The notes beneath the pieces are model-generated. The model saw only the letters and a list, made by a program, of their open reading frames with translations. It was not told the DNA's origin and did no database searches. Shown here piece by piece: positions 28,358-39,400 of a stretch of DNA of 64,000 bases (position 1 is its first letter; the number at the start of each line of letters is the position of its first letter). Source of the stretch: Legionella sp. (GTDB taxonomy: Bacteria > Pseudomonadota > Gammaproteobacteria > Legionellales > Legionellaceae); assembly GCA_002786205.1 (NCBI GenBank), contig PEQM01000028.1, positions 25,641-89,640 on the forward strand. The letters are read 5' to 3'. Position numbers and translations under genes: made by a program.

Positions 28358-29518
28358 TTAAGGCACCATTTGATGCAATCGCATCACCTCGGCATTAATA
28401 ACAGTAATGGCCTTCTCTATATCTTCTGATGTCGTAAAGCGCCCTAAAGACAAACGAATTGTACTTTGTGCCAGTTCATCAGACAAACCTAATTCCTTTA
28501 AAACATAAGAGGGCTGAACACTGGCTGAAGTGCAGGCAGAGCTGGTTGACAAAGCCAACTCATGCAAAGCATACAGCAATGAATCGCCATTCAATCCTTT
28601 AAAGGTCATATTCAAGTTGCCTGCTATACGCAAGTCTTCATGACCATTGAGCTGAAGTCCGGGCAAGTGTTGAATCCCTTTCCATAAATGCTTTCTAAAA
28701 CCCAGCAATCGCGCCTGCTCTTCAAGCCGCATGGATTCACCAAGAGTAAAAGCTTCAGCCATTCCAACGATTTGATGGGTTGGCAAAGTCCCTGAACGCA
28801 GCCCTTGCTCGTGTCCTCCGCCCAAAATAAGCGGATGAATCCTTATTCGAGGCGTACTACGCACATACAGCGCCCCAATTCCTTTTGGCCCATAATTTTT
28901 ATGCGCTGACAAAGACATTAAATGGACGCCATTCCTAGTCATATCAATGGCTACTTTACCTGCACTTTGAGCCGCATCGACATGAAAAACAATACCCCTA
29001 TTGCGTAACATCGCCCCTATTGCTTCAATATCCTGAATAACACCTATTTCATTATTCACCTGCATAACAGAAACTAAAATAGTATCTGGACGAAGCGCTT
29101 GTTCTAATTGTTTTAAAGCCAAAATGCCATCTGCCTGAGGTTTTAGGTAGGTCACCTCAAAGCCCTCTTTTTCTAATTGCTTCATACAATCAAGAATACT
29201 TTTATGCTCTGTGCTTAAAGTAACGAGGTGCTGGCCTTTGCTTTTATAAAAACGTGCAGCGCCTAAAATAGCCAAATTATTAGCTTCTGTTGCACCAGAA
29301 GTAAAAATAATATCACGTGCTTGTGCATGAATCACGCTGGCTATCTGCTCGCGCGCTTGCTCAACCGCCAAAGAAGCTCTTGTTCCATATAGATGAGTTA
29401 CTGATGCAGGATTACCAAAATCTCCATCTGGTCCCAAAAAAGCGCGCATTTTTTCAACTACACGAGGATCTACAGGTGTAGTTGACATATAATCCAAATA
29501 AATCGGCTTATTGCTCAT
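28358..29518 (-). CDS. iscS: cysteine desulfurase IscS/NifS
   Basis: A PLP enzyme of 386 residues that removes sulfur from cysteine for Fe-S clusters and tRNA thiolation. PLP-binding Lys is in SLSAHKNYGPKGIGALYV; the catalytic loop Cys is in SSACTSASVQPSYVL; DYMSTTPVDPRV opens the protein. Its ATG overlaps the trmJ stop by 4 bases (ATGA). The regulator iscR, which separates trmJ from iscS in E. coli, is absent. Confidence 0.95.
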   Translation of the reverse strand: MSNKPIYLDYMSTTPVDPRVVEKMRAFLGPDGDFGNPASVTHLYGTRASLAVEQAREQIASVIHAQARDIIFTSGATEANNLAILGAARFYKSKGQHLVTLSTEHKSILDCMKQLEKEGFEVTYLKPQADGILALKQLEQALRPDTILVSVMQVNNEIGVIQDIEAIGAMLRNRGIVFHVDAAQSAGKVAIDMTRNGVHLMSLSAHKNYGPKGIGALYVRSTPRIRIHPLILGGGHEQGLRSGTLPTHQIVGMAEAFTLGESMRLEEQARLLGFRKHLWKGIQHLPGLQLNGHEDLRIAGNLNMTFKGLNGDSLLYALHELALSTSSACTSASVQPSYVLKELGLSDELAQSTIRLSLGRFTTSEDIEKAITVINAEVMRLHQMVP

Positions 29519-30264
29519 GAATTTCCTTCAGTACCTTTTCGAGCCCAGTGCAAAGATTTTTGTATTTGACTTAACATACCGCGCAATATACTGACTTCCA
29601 TCTTTTCCAGATTAGTCCGATTAAATAATCGTCTTACTCTTTGCATCAAACGTCGTGGATTTTTTTCCTTTAAGAATTGAATTTCCACAAAAACTGCTTT
29701 TAAATGCTCATAAAATTGCTCTATTTCCTCTGCACTGGCGTAATCATCATGACGAAGAGACACCAAAGCCTTAGGTGCAAGACATTTCATTCTAATTTCA
29801 TAAGCAATAATTTGAACCGCTTGTGATAAATTCAAAGAGCTGTATTCTGGATTGCTTGGGATATGAATATGGTAATGGCATTTGAGTAGCTCTTCATTAG
29901 TCAATCCTGAATGCTCGCGACCAAATACAATCGCTATCTGCGTTTCATCGTTATGCTCGCTAACCAATTCTGCACAGCTTGCTGGTGTGAGTCCAGGTAA
30001 AGACAATCCTCTTGGTCTGGCGCTGGTGCCTAAAATCAATTGACATCCGACTAAAGCCTCCTCCAGGGAAGAGACAACTACCGCCCCCTCCAGTACATCA
30101 TCCGCCCCGGCAGCCATTTCATTGGCCTTGGCGTCAGGAAAAGATTTCGGTGTTACCAAATAAAGGGAGTCTAAGCCCATGGTTTTCATTGCACGAGCAG
30201 TTGAACCAATATTTCCTGGATGTGAGGTAGCGATTAAAACAATACGAACAGAACTTAATTTCAT
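29515..30264 (-). CDS. trmJ: tRNA (Cm32/Um32) methyltransferase TrmJ
   Basis: A SPOUT-fold methyltransferase of 249 residues for 2'-O-methylation at tRNA position 32. Motifs: VLIATSHPGNIGSTARAMKTMG at the start (quoted in part: SHPGNIGSTARAMKTMG), FGREHSGLTNEEL, and the knot segment IPSNPEYSSLNLSQAV. The C-terminal helical extension is typical. It heads the isc transcript and diverges from suhB, an order also found in E. coli. Confidence 0.95.
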   Translation of the reverse strand: MKLSSVRIVLIATSHPGNIGSTARAMKTMGLDSLYLVTPKSFPDAKANEMAAGADDVLEGAVVVSSLEEALVGCQLILGTSARPRGLSLPGLTPASCAELVSEHNDETQIAIVFGREHSGLTNEELLKCHYHIHIPSNPEYSSLNLSQAVQIIAYEIRMKCLAPKALVSLRHDDYASAEEIEQFYEHLKAVFVEIQFLKEKNPRRLMQRVRRLFNRTNLEKMEVSILRGMLSQIQKSLHWARKGTEGNS

Positions 30265-30379
30265 AAAGAGTTTATTTCATCTAAAGCATCTAACTATAAC
30301 ACAGCATTTATTATTTGAACTGCTCAGACGAAAAAAATGTGGTAGAATCTCTCTTTTTTGTAAATAAAAGAGCATATTC

Positions 30380-31162
30380 ATGGAACCACTATTAAACATT
30401 GCTGTACAGGCCGCCCGTCAAGCTGGTGATATTATCATTCGCCATATAGATCAGGCAGAGCATCTTAAAGTCACAGCCAAAGCAGGTGATGAGCTATTTA
30501 GTGAAGTGGACATTAAAGCCGAACAAGCCATTATCAATACTATTCATAAGTCGTACCCTGAGCATAGCATCATGGCAGAAGAAAGTGGTTTCCATGAAAA
30601 AAACGAAGAATATGTCTGGATTATTGATCCGCTTGATGGAACGACTAACTACCTCCATGGCTTCCCTTATTTTTCTGTTTCTATTGCCGTAAAGATAAAA
30701 AATCGTATAGAGCATGCCGTGGTTTATGACCCACTACGACATGAATGTTTTTCTGCCAGCAGAGGCCGTGGCGCTCGTTTAAATGACAGAAGAATCAGAG
30801 TATCTAAGCAAACGCAGTTAAGCGCCTCACTTTTAGGCAGCGGTTTAACTCGACATACAGCATTAAATCAACGTTATTTACCCGCTTTTGAATCTTTAAT
30901 CGGGAAATGTGCCGGTATGAGAAGAACCGGTTCAGCCGCATTGGATCTTGCTTATGTTGCCAGTGGACGCCTTGATGGTTTTTGGGAATTCGGTCTTCGC
31001 CCATGGGACATTGCCGCTGGAATTTTACTAGTAAGAGAAGCTGGCGGAATGGTAAGCGACATGCATGGTGGTGATACTTATCTCAAAGAAGGCAATGTGG
31101 TGGCTGGCACACCTAAAGTATTTAAATCACTACTCCAAACCTTATCGCCTACACTCAAATAA
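30380..31162 (+). CDS. suhB: inositol-1-monophosphatase SuhB
   Basis: A Mg-dependent phosphatase, 260 residues; in E. coli SuhB also acts in rRNA antitermination. Metal ligands are in the motifs AEESG near residue 67, WIIDPLDGTTNYLHGFP near 84-100, and WDIAAGILLVREAGG near 214. It is divergent from trmJ. A hairpin 7 bases past the stop is shared with the convergent peptidase gene. Confidence 0.95.
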   Translation: MEPLLNIAVQAARQAGDIIIRHIDQAEHLKVTAKAGDELFSEVDIKAEQAIINTIHKSYPEHSIMAEESGFHEKNEEYVWIIDPLDGTTNYLHGFPYFSVSIAVKIKNRIEHAVVYDPLRHECFSASRGRGARLNDRRIRVSKQTQLSASLLGSGLTRHTALNQRYLPAFESLIGKCAGMRRTGSAALDLAYVASGRLDGFWEFGLRPWDIAAGILLVREAGGMVSDMHGGDTYLKEGNVVAGTPKVFKSLLQTLSPTLK

Positions 31163-31168
31163 CTATTA

Positions 31169-31194
31169 TTCCGGGAGGCTACTGCTTCCCGGAA
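31169..31194. terminator. bidirectional terminator suhB / S49 peptidase
   Basis: TTCCGGGA (31169-31176) pairs exactly with TCCCGGAA (31187-31194), loop 10 nt, between two convergent stops. TCTTT follows on the plus side and AATAATAGTT on the minus side. Confidence 0.65.
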
Positions 31195-31207
31195 CAATCT
31201 TTAAGAC

Positions 31208-32152
31208 TTATCTAAAGCCCTCTTTCATGCCTAGACTTTCTGGCAATTCATCAGCAATAGCCGCCCCAATACCTTTGCTCACACGATCAAACAAATTAGG
31301 TTTGGCAGTATAGTCAATTAAGTTATCTACTTTAATCACGTCCCGAGCCAATTGACCACTGCTGGCAAAACCATCAATTAAGCCCTTAGTTAATGCTTGC
31401 TCACCTGTCCAAAACAATCCTGAGAATAATTCATCATCTATGTGCAATCTATCCCCACGCCCTTCTTTCACGCGCTGAATAAACTGTTTGTGTATCAAAT
31501 CCAACATGACCTGTAGTTTTTGTTTCTGTGGCTCTTCCAGTGGTGAAAACGGGTCCATAAAGCCTTTATTAGAGCCTGCTGTTTGCAGTCGTCTACTGAC
31601 ACCTACTTTATTCATTAAATCCACAAAACCAAAACCATTATAAAGAACCCCTATAGAGCCCACCATGCTTGCTGGGCTTGCATAAATATTATCCGCAGCA
31701 ACAGCGACATAATAAGCAGCTGATGCACACAAATCGACACAAACTGCATATGTTTTAACGTTCGGATGTTCTTTCTTATAAAACTGAATAAGATTGTACA
31801 TGTATTCCGCTTGTACAGGACTGCCCCCTGGACTATTGATTCGAATAACCAAAGCCTTAAGGCCCTCATTTTTATAAGCCGTACCTAAACCTTTAGCAAA
31901 ATCATCGGCATTGACTTTCATATCAGAAATTTCGCCATTTAAGTCAATAATGCCTACATGGGGTTTTACATTGCCTTTGTCATCTTTATCCATAAATAAA
32001 AAATACGCCAGACATGCCAATGACAACATAATCAGACTACGCACTACCCAACGCCAACGACGCTTTCTCTTTTTTTCTTTCATATAATCTAAAACAATTT
32101 GGTTAAGTACAGATTGAGAGTCTATATTTGGATTAGAGAAATCATTAAGCAT
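31208..32152 (-). CDS. S49 family signal-peptide peptidase (SppA/SohB type)
   Basis: A membrane-anchored serine peptidase of 314 residues with one helix at about 35-55 after a basic segment (KEKKRKRRWRWVVRS). The catalytic Ser is in DLCASAAYYVAVAAD; MVGSIGVLYNGFG follows; the general-base Lys should be that in TAGSNKGFMDPF. The short single-domain form resembles Bacillus SppA rather than the 600-residue E. coli enzyme. It probably digests leftover signal peptides or membrane fragments. Divergent from clpB. Confidence 0.92.
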   Translation of the reverse strand: MLNDFSNPNIDSQSVLNQIVLDYMKEKKRKRRWRWVVRSLIMLSLACLAYFLFMDKDDKGNVKPHVGIIDLNGEISDMKVNADDFAKGLGTAYKNEGLKALVIRINSPGGSPVQAEYMYNLIQFYKKEHPNVKTYAVCVDLCASAAYYVAVAADNIYASPASMVGSIGVLYNGFGFVDLMNKVGVSRRLQTAGSNKGFMDPFSPLEEPQKQKLQVMLDLIHKQFIQRVKEGRGDRLHIDDELFSGLFWTGEQALTKGLIDGFASSGQLARDVIKVDNLIDYTAKPNLFDRVSKGIGAAIADELPESLGMKEGFR

Positions 32153-32160
32153 TGCTATCT

Positions 32161-32190
32161 CTTGAAAAAATTAGAATAAACCCCATTTTA
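32161..32190 (+). promoter_or_regulatory. sigma-32 heat-shock promoter of clpB
   Basis: CTTGAAA at 32161-32167, a 13-base spacer, then CCCCATTTTA at 32181-32190, matching the known RpoH consensus (CTTGAAA, N11-16, CCCCATnT). It lies about 50 bases before the clpB ATG. Confidence 0.85.
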
Positions 32191-32240
32191 CGGTAGATAG
32201 AAACGAAATAATACCCTTAATCCAACAAAGGTTATCACTT

Positions 32241-34817
32241 ATGAGAATGGACAAACTGACTTCAAAATTTCAGATGGCTCTTGCCGATGCACAATCTTTG
32301 GCACTAGGTAAAGATAATAATTTTATTGAGCCTGAACACTTGATGAAAGCGCTTCTTGATCAAGAAGGCAGTACAGTTAAACCGCTGCTTGCTAAAGCAG
32401 GAGTAAATTGCGCCAAATTACAATCGCTGCTGGAAAGCGCACTAAACAAATTACCTACTGTTTCTGGTGTTGGGGGCGATATTCATGTCTCTAATAATCT
32501 GCACCGATTATTGAATCTGACCGACAAATTGGCTCAACAAAGAAAGGACAATTACATCTCCAGTGAGTTGTTTATTTTAGCAGCGCTTAAAGAAGATCAT
32601 TCTTTATCACGAATTTTAAAACAAGCTGGAGCGGAAACCAAGGCAATAGAACAGGCTATTGATGAATTAAGAGGTGGGGAAACCGTGAATGATCCGAATG
32701 CAGAAGAACAACGACAAGCACTAGAAAAATATACATTAGATCTGACTGCACGTGCCGAACAAGGAAAACTTGATCCGGTGATTGGACGTGATGATGAAAT
32801 CAGGAGAACCATCCAGGTCTTGCAACGAAGAACAAAAAACAATCCTGTACTAATAGGTGAACCTGGCGTAGGTAAAACAGCAATTGCAGAAGGACTGGCT
32901 CAACGCATAGTCAACGGTGAAGTACCTGAAGGTTTAAAACACAAGCGATTGCTTTCTTTGGATATGGGGGCGCTCATTGCTGGAGCAAAATTTCGAGGCG
33001 AGTTTGAAGAGCGCTTAAAAGCTGTTTTAAATGATTTGGCAAAACAAGAAGGTCAAATTATTTTATTTATTGATGAATTACATACTATGGTTGGGGCAGG
33101 AAAGGCAGAAGGTGCAATGGATGCTGGCAATATGCTAAAGCCTGCTTTGGCACGCGGTGAGCTGCATTGTATTGGTGCTACCACCTTAGATGAATACAGG
33201 CAGTACATAGAAAAAGATGCCGCCTTAGAGCGACGTTTTCAAAAAGTATTGGTTAATGAGCCTACTGTTGAGGATACTATTGCCATATTACGTGGACTAC
33301 AAGAGCGTTATGAGGTGCATCATGGTGTTGCGATTACCGACCCAGCTATTGTTGCAGCTGCCACATTAGCTCATCGCTACATTGCAGACAGACAACTTCC
33401 CGATAAAGCCATTGACTTAATTGATGAAGCAGGAAGTATGATCCGCATGGAAATTGATTCTAAGCCTGAAAGCATGGATAAGTTAGAACGACGATTAATT
33501 CAATTAAAAATAGAAAGAGAAGCCTTAAAAAAAGAAGATGATGAAGCATCTAAAAAACGTTTGAAGGATCTACAACGCAGTATTGATGAGCTGGAAAAAA
33601 ACTATGCTGATCTGGAAGAGCTTTGGAAAGCTGAAAAAGCAACCATGCAAGGCTCCACAAAAATTAAAGAAGCTTTAGAGCAAGCAAAACAAGAAATGGA
33701 TATTGCAAGACGGGCTGGCGATTTAAGTCGCATGTCTGAATTACAATATGGAAAAATCCCTGAACTTGAAAAGCGTTTGGCACAAGTGGCCTCAGAAGAT
33801 ATCAAAGAAGCCAAACTGGTTCGCAACAAGGTCACTGAAGATGAAATTGCTGAAGTTGTTTCTAAATGGACAGGTATTCCTGTTGCTAAAATGATGGAAG
33901 GTGAAAAAGAGAAACTGCTCAAAATGGAAGAGGTATTGCATCAGCGCCTGATCGGCCAAAATGAAGCGGTGAATGCAGTTGCCAATGCCATTAGACGCTC
34001 AAGAGCAGGCCTATCTGATCCCAACCGCCCTATTGGATCTTTCCTGTTTTTAGGCCCGACTGGTGTAGGTAAAACAGAATTATGCAAAGCATTAGCTTCT
34101 TTTTTATTTGATACGGAAGAAGCAATGGTTCGCATTGACATGTCTGAATTTATGGAAAAACATTCTGTTGCACGGCTAATTGGCGCGCCTCCTGGTTATG
34201 TCGGTTATGAAGAAGGCGGTTATTTAACTGAAGCCGTACGTCGCCGCCCCTATTCTGTTATCCTTTTGGATGAGGTTGAAAAAGCGCATTCTGATGTTTT
34301 CAATATTCTGTTACAAGTAATGGATGATGGTCGCTTAACGGATGGACAGGGTCGCACTGTAGATTTTCGCAATACTGTCATTGTGATGACATCCAATTTG
34401 GGTTCTCAAGTCATTCAGGAAATGGGGACTCAATTTAGCTATCTACAGATAAAAGATGCTGTAATGGAGATGGTCTCCCAGCATTTTCGTCCTGAGTTTA
34501 TTAATCGTATTGATGAAACGGTAGTTTTTCATCCTCTGGCAAAAAAAGACATTGCCCACATTGCACAACTGCAAATTCATTATTTGCATCAACGCTTAAA
34601 AGAACAAAACATTCACTTGGAAATAACACCCGAAGCCTTGGCTTATCTTGCAGAGGCAGGTTACGACCCAGTTTATGGCGCAAGACCTTTAAAGCGTGTC
34701 ATTCAACAAAAACTGGAAAATCCTCTGGCTCAATCTTTATTAAACGGGCACTTTAAAACAGGAGATACCATTAAAATTGAATGCAAAGACGAGCAGCTGC
34801 AATTTTATACTGCTTAA
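32241..34817 (+). CDS. clpB: ATP-dependent disaggregase ClpB
   Basis: An Hsp100 chaperone, 858 residues, that dissolves protein aggregates with DnaK. Domains: N-domain (1-~150, starting [11 protein letters not shown]); AAA1 with Walker [10 protein letters not shown] near 207; the long coiled-coil middle domain at ~400-525; AAA2 with Walker [10 protein letters not shown] near 606; [10 protein letters not shown] near the C-terminus. The middle domain identifies ClpB rather than ClpA. Heat-shock control is indicated by the promoter just upstream. Confidence 0.98.
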   Translation: MRMDKLTSKFQMALADAQSLALGKDNNFIEPEHLMKALLDQEGSTVKPLLAKAGVNCAKLQSLLESALNKLPTVSGVGGDIHVSNNLHRLLNLTDKLAQQRKDNYISSELFILAALKEDHSLSRILKQAGAETKAIEQAIDELRGGETVNDPNAEEQRQALEKYTLDLTARAEQGKLDPVIGRDDEIRRTIQVLQRRTKNNPVLIGEPGVGKTAIAEGLAQRIVNGEVPEGLKHKRLLSLDMGALIAGAKFRGEFEERLKAVLNDLAKQEGQIILFIDELHTMVGAGKAEGAMDAGNMLKPALARGELHCIGATTLDEYRQYIEKDAALERRFQKVLVNEPTVEDTIAILRGLQERYEVHHGVAITDPAIVAAATLAHRYIADRQLPDKAIDLIDEAGSMIRMEIDSKPESMDKLERRLIQLKIEREALKKEDDEASKKRLKDLQRSIDELEKNYADLEELWKAEKATMQGSTKIKEALEQAKQEMDIARRAGDLSRMSELQYGKIPELEKRLAQVASEDIKEAKLVRNKVTEDEIAEVVSKWTGIPVAKMMEGEKEKLLKMEEVLHQRLIGQNEAVNAVANAIRRSRAGLSDPNRPIGSFLFLGPTGVGKTELCKALASFLFDTEEAMVRIDMSEFMEKHSVARLIGAPPGYVGYEEGGYLTEAVRRRPYSVILLDEVEKAHSDVFNILLQVMDDGRLTDGQGRTVDFRNTVIVMTSNLGSQVIQEMGTQFSYLQIKDAVMEMVSQHFRPEFINRIDETVVFHPLAKKDIAHIAQLQIHYLHQRLKEQNIHLEITPEALAYLAEAGYDPVYGARPLKRVIQQKLENPLAQSLLNGHFKTGDTIKIECKDEQLQFYTA

Positions 34818-34832
34818 TTGATGTCGCTATAA

Positions 34833-34870
34833 AGCAGACAAGAGCGCACTAACCAAGCGCTCTGCCTGCT
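34833..34870 (+). terminator. stem-loop after clpB
   Basis: AGCAG..AAGAGCGC pairs with GCGCTCT.GC.TGCT across ACTAACCAA, starting 16 bases past the clpB stop. No T-tract follows, so strength is uncertain. Confidence 0.5.
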
Positions 34871-34985
34871 CAACAACTACAATAAAATCAGTAAATTAAT
34901 AAGTCACATCCTCAATTAACTCTCTGCATACTACTCCAGCTTCTTCGAGCGAGACGAGAGCTCCCCCTGCAGTGGCATATACTAA

Positions 34986-35150
34986 AATGCAGTTAAAACT
35001 ACTGCTGTAAAAAATCTGGATGAAACAGGATGTCGTGTGGCAGGCAAAATACCATGGTTACATGTGGTATCAACTAAAAAAGCAACTTATTATCACGTAT
35101 CTCCGAAGACGTAGGCAGTTCTCTTAAACAAGGATGTGATCTTTTTTAAC
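34986..35150 (+). pseudogene. IS66-family transposase relic
   Basis: In frame from 34986 the translation reads [15 protein letters not shown], then [17 protein letters not shown] and SPKT. This matches the central IS66 transposase motif (LDETGFR.GGK..WLHVAST...TYY). A stop (TAG, 35112-35114) interrupts it where the family continues with KRG. No flanking transposase halves or accessory orfs are legible, so only a ~55-codon scrap of the element survives. It lies in the 448-base gap between clpB and the truncated kinase. Confidence 0.8.
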
Positions 35151-35265
35151 AAACAGACTATAATGTAGTTGCCTGTATTTTTAATAATAACCTTATGAAG
35201 CGTGAGAATTCTCTTATTATAGTTCTCACTAATGCCTTGCTTTGTTTTATACTCGAGTTTTGAAT

Positions 35266-36381
35266 ATGGATGTTACCTTAAATCTGTTACAACAGATAAT
35301 ACTAAATGTACGCAATTATATTTTAGCGATAGGAGTGCCTTTACATACAGAAATTGATAAAGGTACAGAGCCAAAGCTTTCTATCGTGAAACAGTCTAAA
35401 GAAGAAGTACATGGTGAAATCCTTGTGAAAAGCACCCCGCATAACAGCACTTGTTTTACTTGCCTTATTCCGCTTCAAGAGTATTTACCGGATAATAATT
35501 TTGGCCTTGATGCTGAGTTATTTATACCTGCCCTAAAAAAATCAAACAGCGATGGCGCTCAACTAAAACAAACGCCTGATACATCCCCTAAACACGCTGT
35601 GTTATTGATAGAAGATCACACCATTGCTCAAACTATTGCCTGCGCTTTATTAGAATCATTGCATTGTAGTTGTGATGTGGCCGACAGCGGAGAAAAAGCA
35701 CTCCAACTATGCCAAGAAAAATCCTATGCTTTGATTTTTATGGACATAGGCTTACCAGACATCGATGGCTATGAGATAACACATCGTATTAGAACTGCCT
35801 CCTTATCAAAGAATAGCCAAACACCTATTATTGGATTAAGTGCTCATCTGGGAAAAGAGCATAAAACAAAATGTATTAATTCAGGAATGAATGCTGTTCT
35901 TAATAAACCTTTAACTTTTGATAGCTGCCTTGATATCTTGCATTCTTATTTAACACCAGAAAATCAGGTGGCTCAATCCTCTTTTTTTAATGATCTGCCA
36001 GCGAAAGCAAGTGAACTGTTAAAACTCGATACATTCCCTTTACTGGACAGTAAAGAGGGCATTAAAACTTCAGGAAATAAAAATTTATTAAGTGAAATGT
36101 TACTTTTTCTAGTTAATGAAGGATTGCCTGCTGATTTGGCTTTAATGAAAAATGCTTACTCACATAAAGACTGGGATAAAGCTCAACAAATTGCCCATAA
36201 AATTAAAGGGGGTGCTTTATACGTAGGCACTATTAAAATGAAAATGGCATGCCAATATTTTGAACGATACTGGAAAACAGGCCAACAGCAGTATTTAGAA
36301 GAGCTCTATCAACAAATGATTGAGGTCATTGAAGCAACGCTGATAGAAATAAGGCACTGGCTAATGGACCCTTGCCCCTAG
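35266..36381 (+). CDS. truncated hybrid histidine kinase: HATPase tail, REC, HPt
   Basis: A 371-residue remnant of a phosphorelay hybrid kinase. Residues ~45-75 (SIVKQSKEEVHGEILVKS, then CLIPLQ) align with the end of a HATPase domain, but its G2 box is ruined (GTEPKLS in place of GxGLGLS). A receiver domain follows at ~110-235 with acidic pocket IEDH, phosphoacceptor D160 in FMDIGLPD, and K214 in NKPLTF. A C-terminal HPt domain has H311 in AHKIKGGALY. PAS, membrane and HisKA portions are absent; an IS66 scrap lies just upstream. REC-HPt could still relay phosphate. The ATG at 35266 is chosen over a TTG at 35242. It could be annotated as a pseudogene. Confidence 0.8.
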   Translation: MDVTLNLLQQIILNVRNYILAIGVPLHTEIDKGTEPKLSIVKQSKEEVHGEILVKSTPHNSTCFTCLIPLQEYLPDNNFGLDAELFIPALKKSNSDGAQLKQTPDTSPKHAVLLIEDHTIAQTIACALLESLHCSCDVADSGEKALQLCQEKSYALIFMDIGLPDIDGYEITHRIRTASLSKNSQTPIIGLSAHLGKEHKTKCINSGMNAVLNKPLTFDSCLDILHSYLTPENQVAQSSFFNDLPAKASELLKLDTFPLLDSKEGIKTSGNKNLLSEMLLFLVNEGLPADLALMKNAYSHKDWDKAQQIAHKIKGGALYVGTIKMKMACQYFERYWKTGQQQYLEELYQQMIEVIEATLIEIRHWLMDPCP

Positions 36382-36417
36382 AATTTCAATCAAAAAAAGA
36401 ACAAGAAGATAAAAAAT

Positions 36418-36439
36418 GAGATATAATTTATAGTATCTC
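36418..36439 (+). promoter_or_regulatory. possible promoter/operator of the SecA-like gene
   Basis: GAGATA (36418-36423) and TATCTC (36434-36439) form an inverted repeat around TATAAT-like sequence (TATAAT at 36422-36427), 19 bases before the ATG. It may be a -10 box within an operator; no -35 is clear. Confidence 0.3.
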
Positions 36440-36457
36440 TCATTATAAAGTGTGTGC

Positions 36458-39400
36458 ATGAATATTGAATTCAATGGCATCTGCTACTATTTGGTAACTG
36501 ATTTAACAGCGGCAATATCCAATCACAGCTCATCAAATATTCCAGTTGAACTTACTATTTACCAATGTTCTGAAGAAGAGCAGGAGAATCTCTTAGAATC
36601 TGTCCAAAGCCAGCCTCCCCTTCTAGGCTTGCGTTTTATAATTAAACCACTTACAAAACAAAATCATTCGCTTCAGCTGTTATTTGATACCTCATATTGT
36701 AATTATAAAGAAGCACAATTTTTCTCCTATTGTACGTCTTTAGTAGATGATGCTGATTATTACAGTACGTTACGAAGCACGCTTACCGCCCAACGCATTC
36801 GTTATTTATTACCCTCGTATATTGTAAGGCAGCAAAAAATAACTACGCTATCCTCTATAGAAAATACAGTAGCGCCCATAGTAGAAGAGACGGCCACGTC
36901 ATTACTTAAGGAAGCTAAAAATCCACCCAGACCATTTAATGCTCTTGGCGTATTGAAAGAAGCCATTTCAGAACAAGATATCATAACACCAATGTTACCC
37001 ATTATAGAGACTGAACTGCCTCTTTTATTAGCTCATCTTTTACCTTTTGGCGCAGAAAATATTAGCCTCGCTATTAAAATTCGCTATTTAAAACTTAAAG
37101 AGTCCTTCGATTTTTTTTATGCTTTAGAAGCACCTATTAATCGGCAAACCATACTCCAATCTGTGCTCCAAATTGAAGAAGAATTAAAATTTTTTTTAAA
37201 AAATATACCACTGCCGCTCTCATTAATAAGCATGGTAATTCGTTATGCGATAACCGATGAAACGGAACAAGCCGCATTTCTTGCTTTATTATCCGAGGGT
37301 TCGTTTATGTTCTTATTAAATGAATCACTGAAAAAAGCATTTATCAAGGAATTAAATGAAATAATTGATCAACTAGAACCTAATGCCCCCTCTTTAAGTA
37401 CTCTCTTTCTAAGCTGTATTGGTTCATTTGATTCGACAAATGCTACTTTAGATGCATTGACGCACTACTTACAACCAGTAGACTCTATCCACTCATTTAT
37501 TGAGCGCTTGTTTTTTATCCAACAAAATGACAAGGAAGAATATCAACGCTGCCTTCACCTGCTTTGCGCCCCCGGTCATTTAGAACCATTAAAAGTACTG
37601 ATTAAAAACCCTAACGTCCTTACAGGATTACTCTCCTCAGTTTCTTTTAGTCAGCAATTAGGCTTGATTGTTCATGCCTTAAGAAATCATGCGGAGACAG
37701 CCAATAATCTCGATAAAGCCTTAAGTGCACTTAAAGCTATTAAAACAGTAGAAAAACAATTACCTGCAGAAATTATTCCTTTTTTAATAAACGCAACGCT
37801 ACATTATGAGTTATCACACAGCAATCATTTCCCCATTCAGGCCCTCATTGAATTACAACAATTCAATATAAATCAACAACACAATAATTTATTTAAATTA
37901 CTGTTAGATGGAATTCATAAAACCAGTCACCAGCCTGCGTTACAAGAACTATTGGTAAATACAACGTTTGACGCCATCCATCATTATATAGGACAAGAAG
38001 CTGATTTTAGTTCCTTTATAAGTCTATTACTAACAAGCTGTACGCAATATACGGCCTCCGAGCTAGCAAGCTATCAAGCATTGATAAAAGGCATACCTCA
38101 ATCCCCTGAAAAAAGAGCCTTCTGGTTGAAAATTCTTGCAGGTCTTGCGCGACAAGGTGCGGATATTGCTGAATTAGACCAAATTCACCATAAATTACTT
38201 CATCACCACGAGACATGGAAGGACGTTGCCCTTTTGTTTACGACACAACCTTATCCCGAAACTGACATTTTATTAAGTTTCCTAAACAAACCATCAAGCG
38301 AACTTTTAAAATTTATTCATCGCTATGACAAAGACCCTGCTCAACTACGCACTACACCAGAAAAAATTGCGGCACAATTCTCTTTAAGTACACTCCCAGA
38401 TAGATTAGACCATGTAAAAATTCCTCTTTATGCGCAACGGCTTTCAAAAGAAAAACAATATGAAATCATGCAGCAATTAACCTACATTAACCTGCTGGGT
38501 CACCGTTTTATTACCCAAGAAATAACGCCTTTAATAAATAAAAGCCGCCTGGAATTACAACAGGACTTTTCTCAAGTAGTGCGCTCTTTGAGGGAAAAAA
38601 ATCAAAGCAAAGAGTCTGTGCAACAACAGAAATTATTACTCATTGCACTGATGCGTGAATTGTTTTACCGAACTACAGGACATTTTCCTTATTCTACACA
38701 GATAATGGTATTACTTTTATCTTTGGATAAAGAACACAATCTATTATTTGAAATAGAAACAGGAGAGGGTAAAAGCATTATCACAGCCTTTTGGGCCGTA
38801 CTGCAATGGGTTGATGGCGGCGTTGTTGGTGTTGGTTTGGCGCATCAAGGACTCATCCAGCAAGACTACGAAGAACGAAAAATACGGTATTTTTTCGATG
38901 CCTTAGAGATACCGAATACTATTATAAAGAGCGCATCTCTAGACTTTTTAGTCAATGGAATCAATTACGCCACTGCAGAAGAATTTCTTTTTTATAAAAT
39001 AAAAAATCAATTAAATCCTTCTGACGCTGTTAATACTCCGATAATAAGCCATCTTATTCTTGATGAGTGCGATGCATTTTTATTAGACAATACCATATCC
39101 TTCGAACTAATTTTGGAACAAGGCAACCATTTTTCATGGGTTTATCCTTATCTTAATGAATTTATAGACCATGAATTAAAAGCCAACACGCAATACCTGC
39201 GCAAAGAAGAAATTTGGCAGCTCAAAAAATATTTATTACTTACAGTGAGTAACCAGGAACAATATCAAGCCATTGATTCGTTTAGCATACAACAATTAGA
39301 TCAATGGTTAGACGCAGCTTACCTGGCTCAGCAATTAAAAATTGATTCTCATTTTATTATCCAGCATCCTGAAATTGATGAACTTCAAGCACCTGTTGCT

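Noticed and set aside
35266..36381. An intact hybrid histidine kinase
   Set aside because: HisKA and most of the ATPase domain are absent and the remaining G2 box is destroyed.
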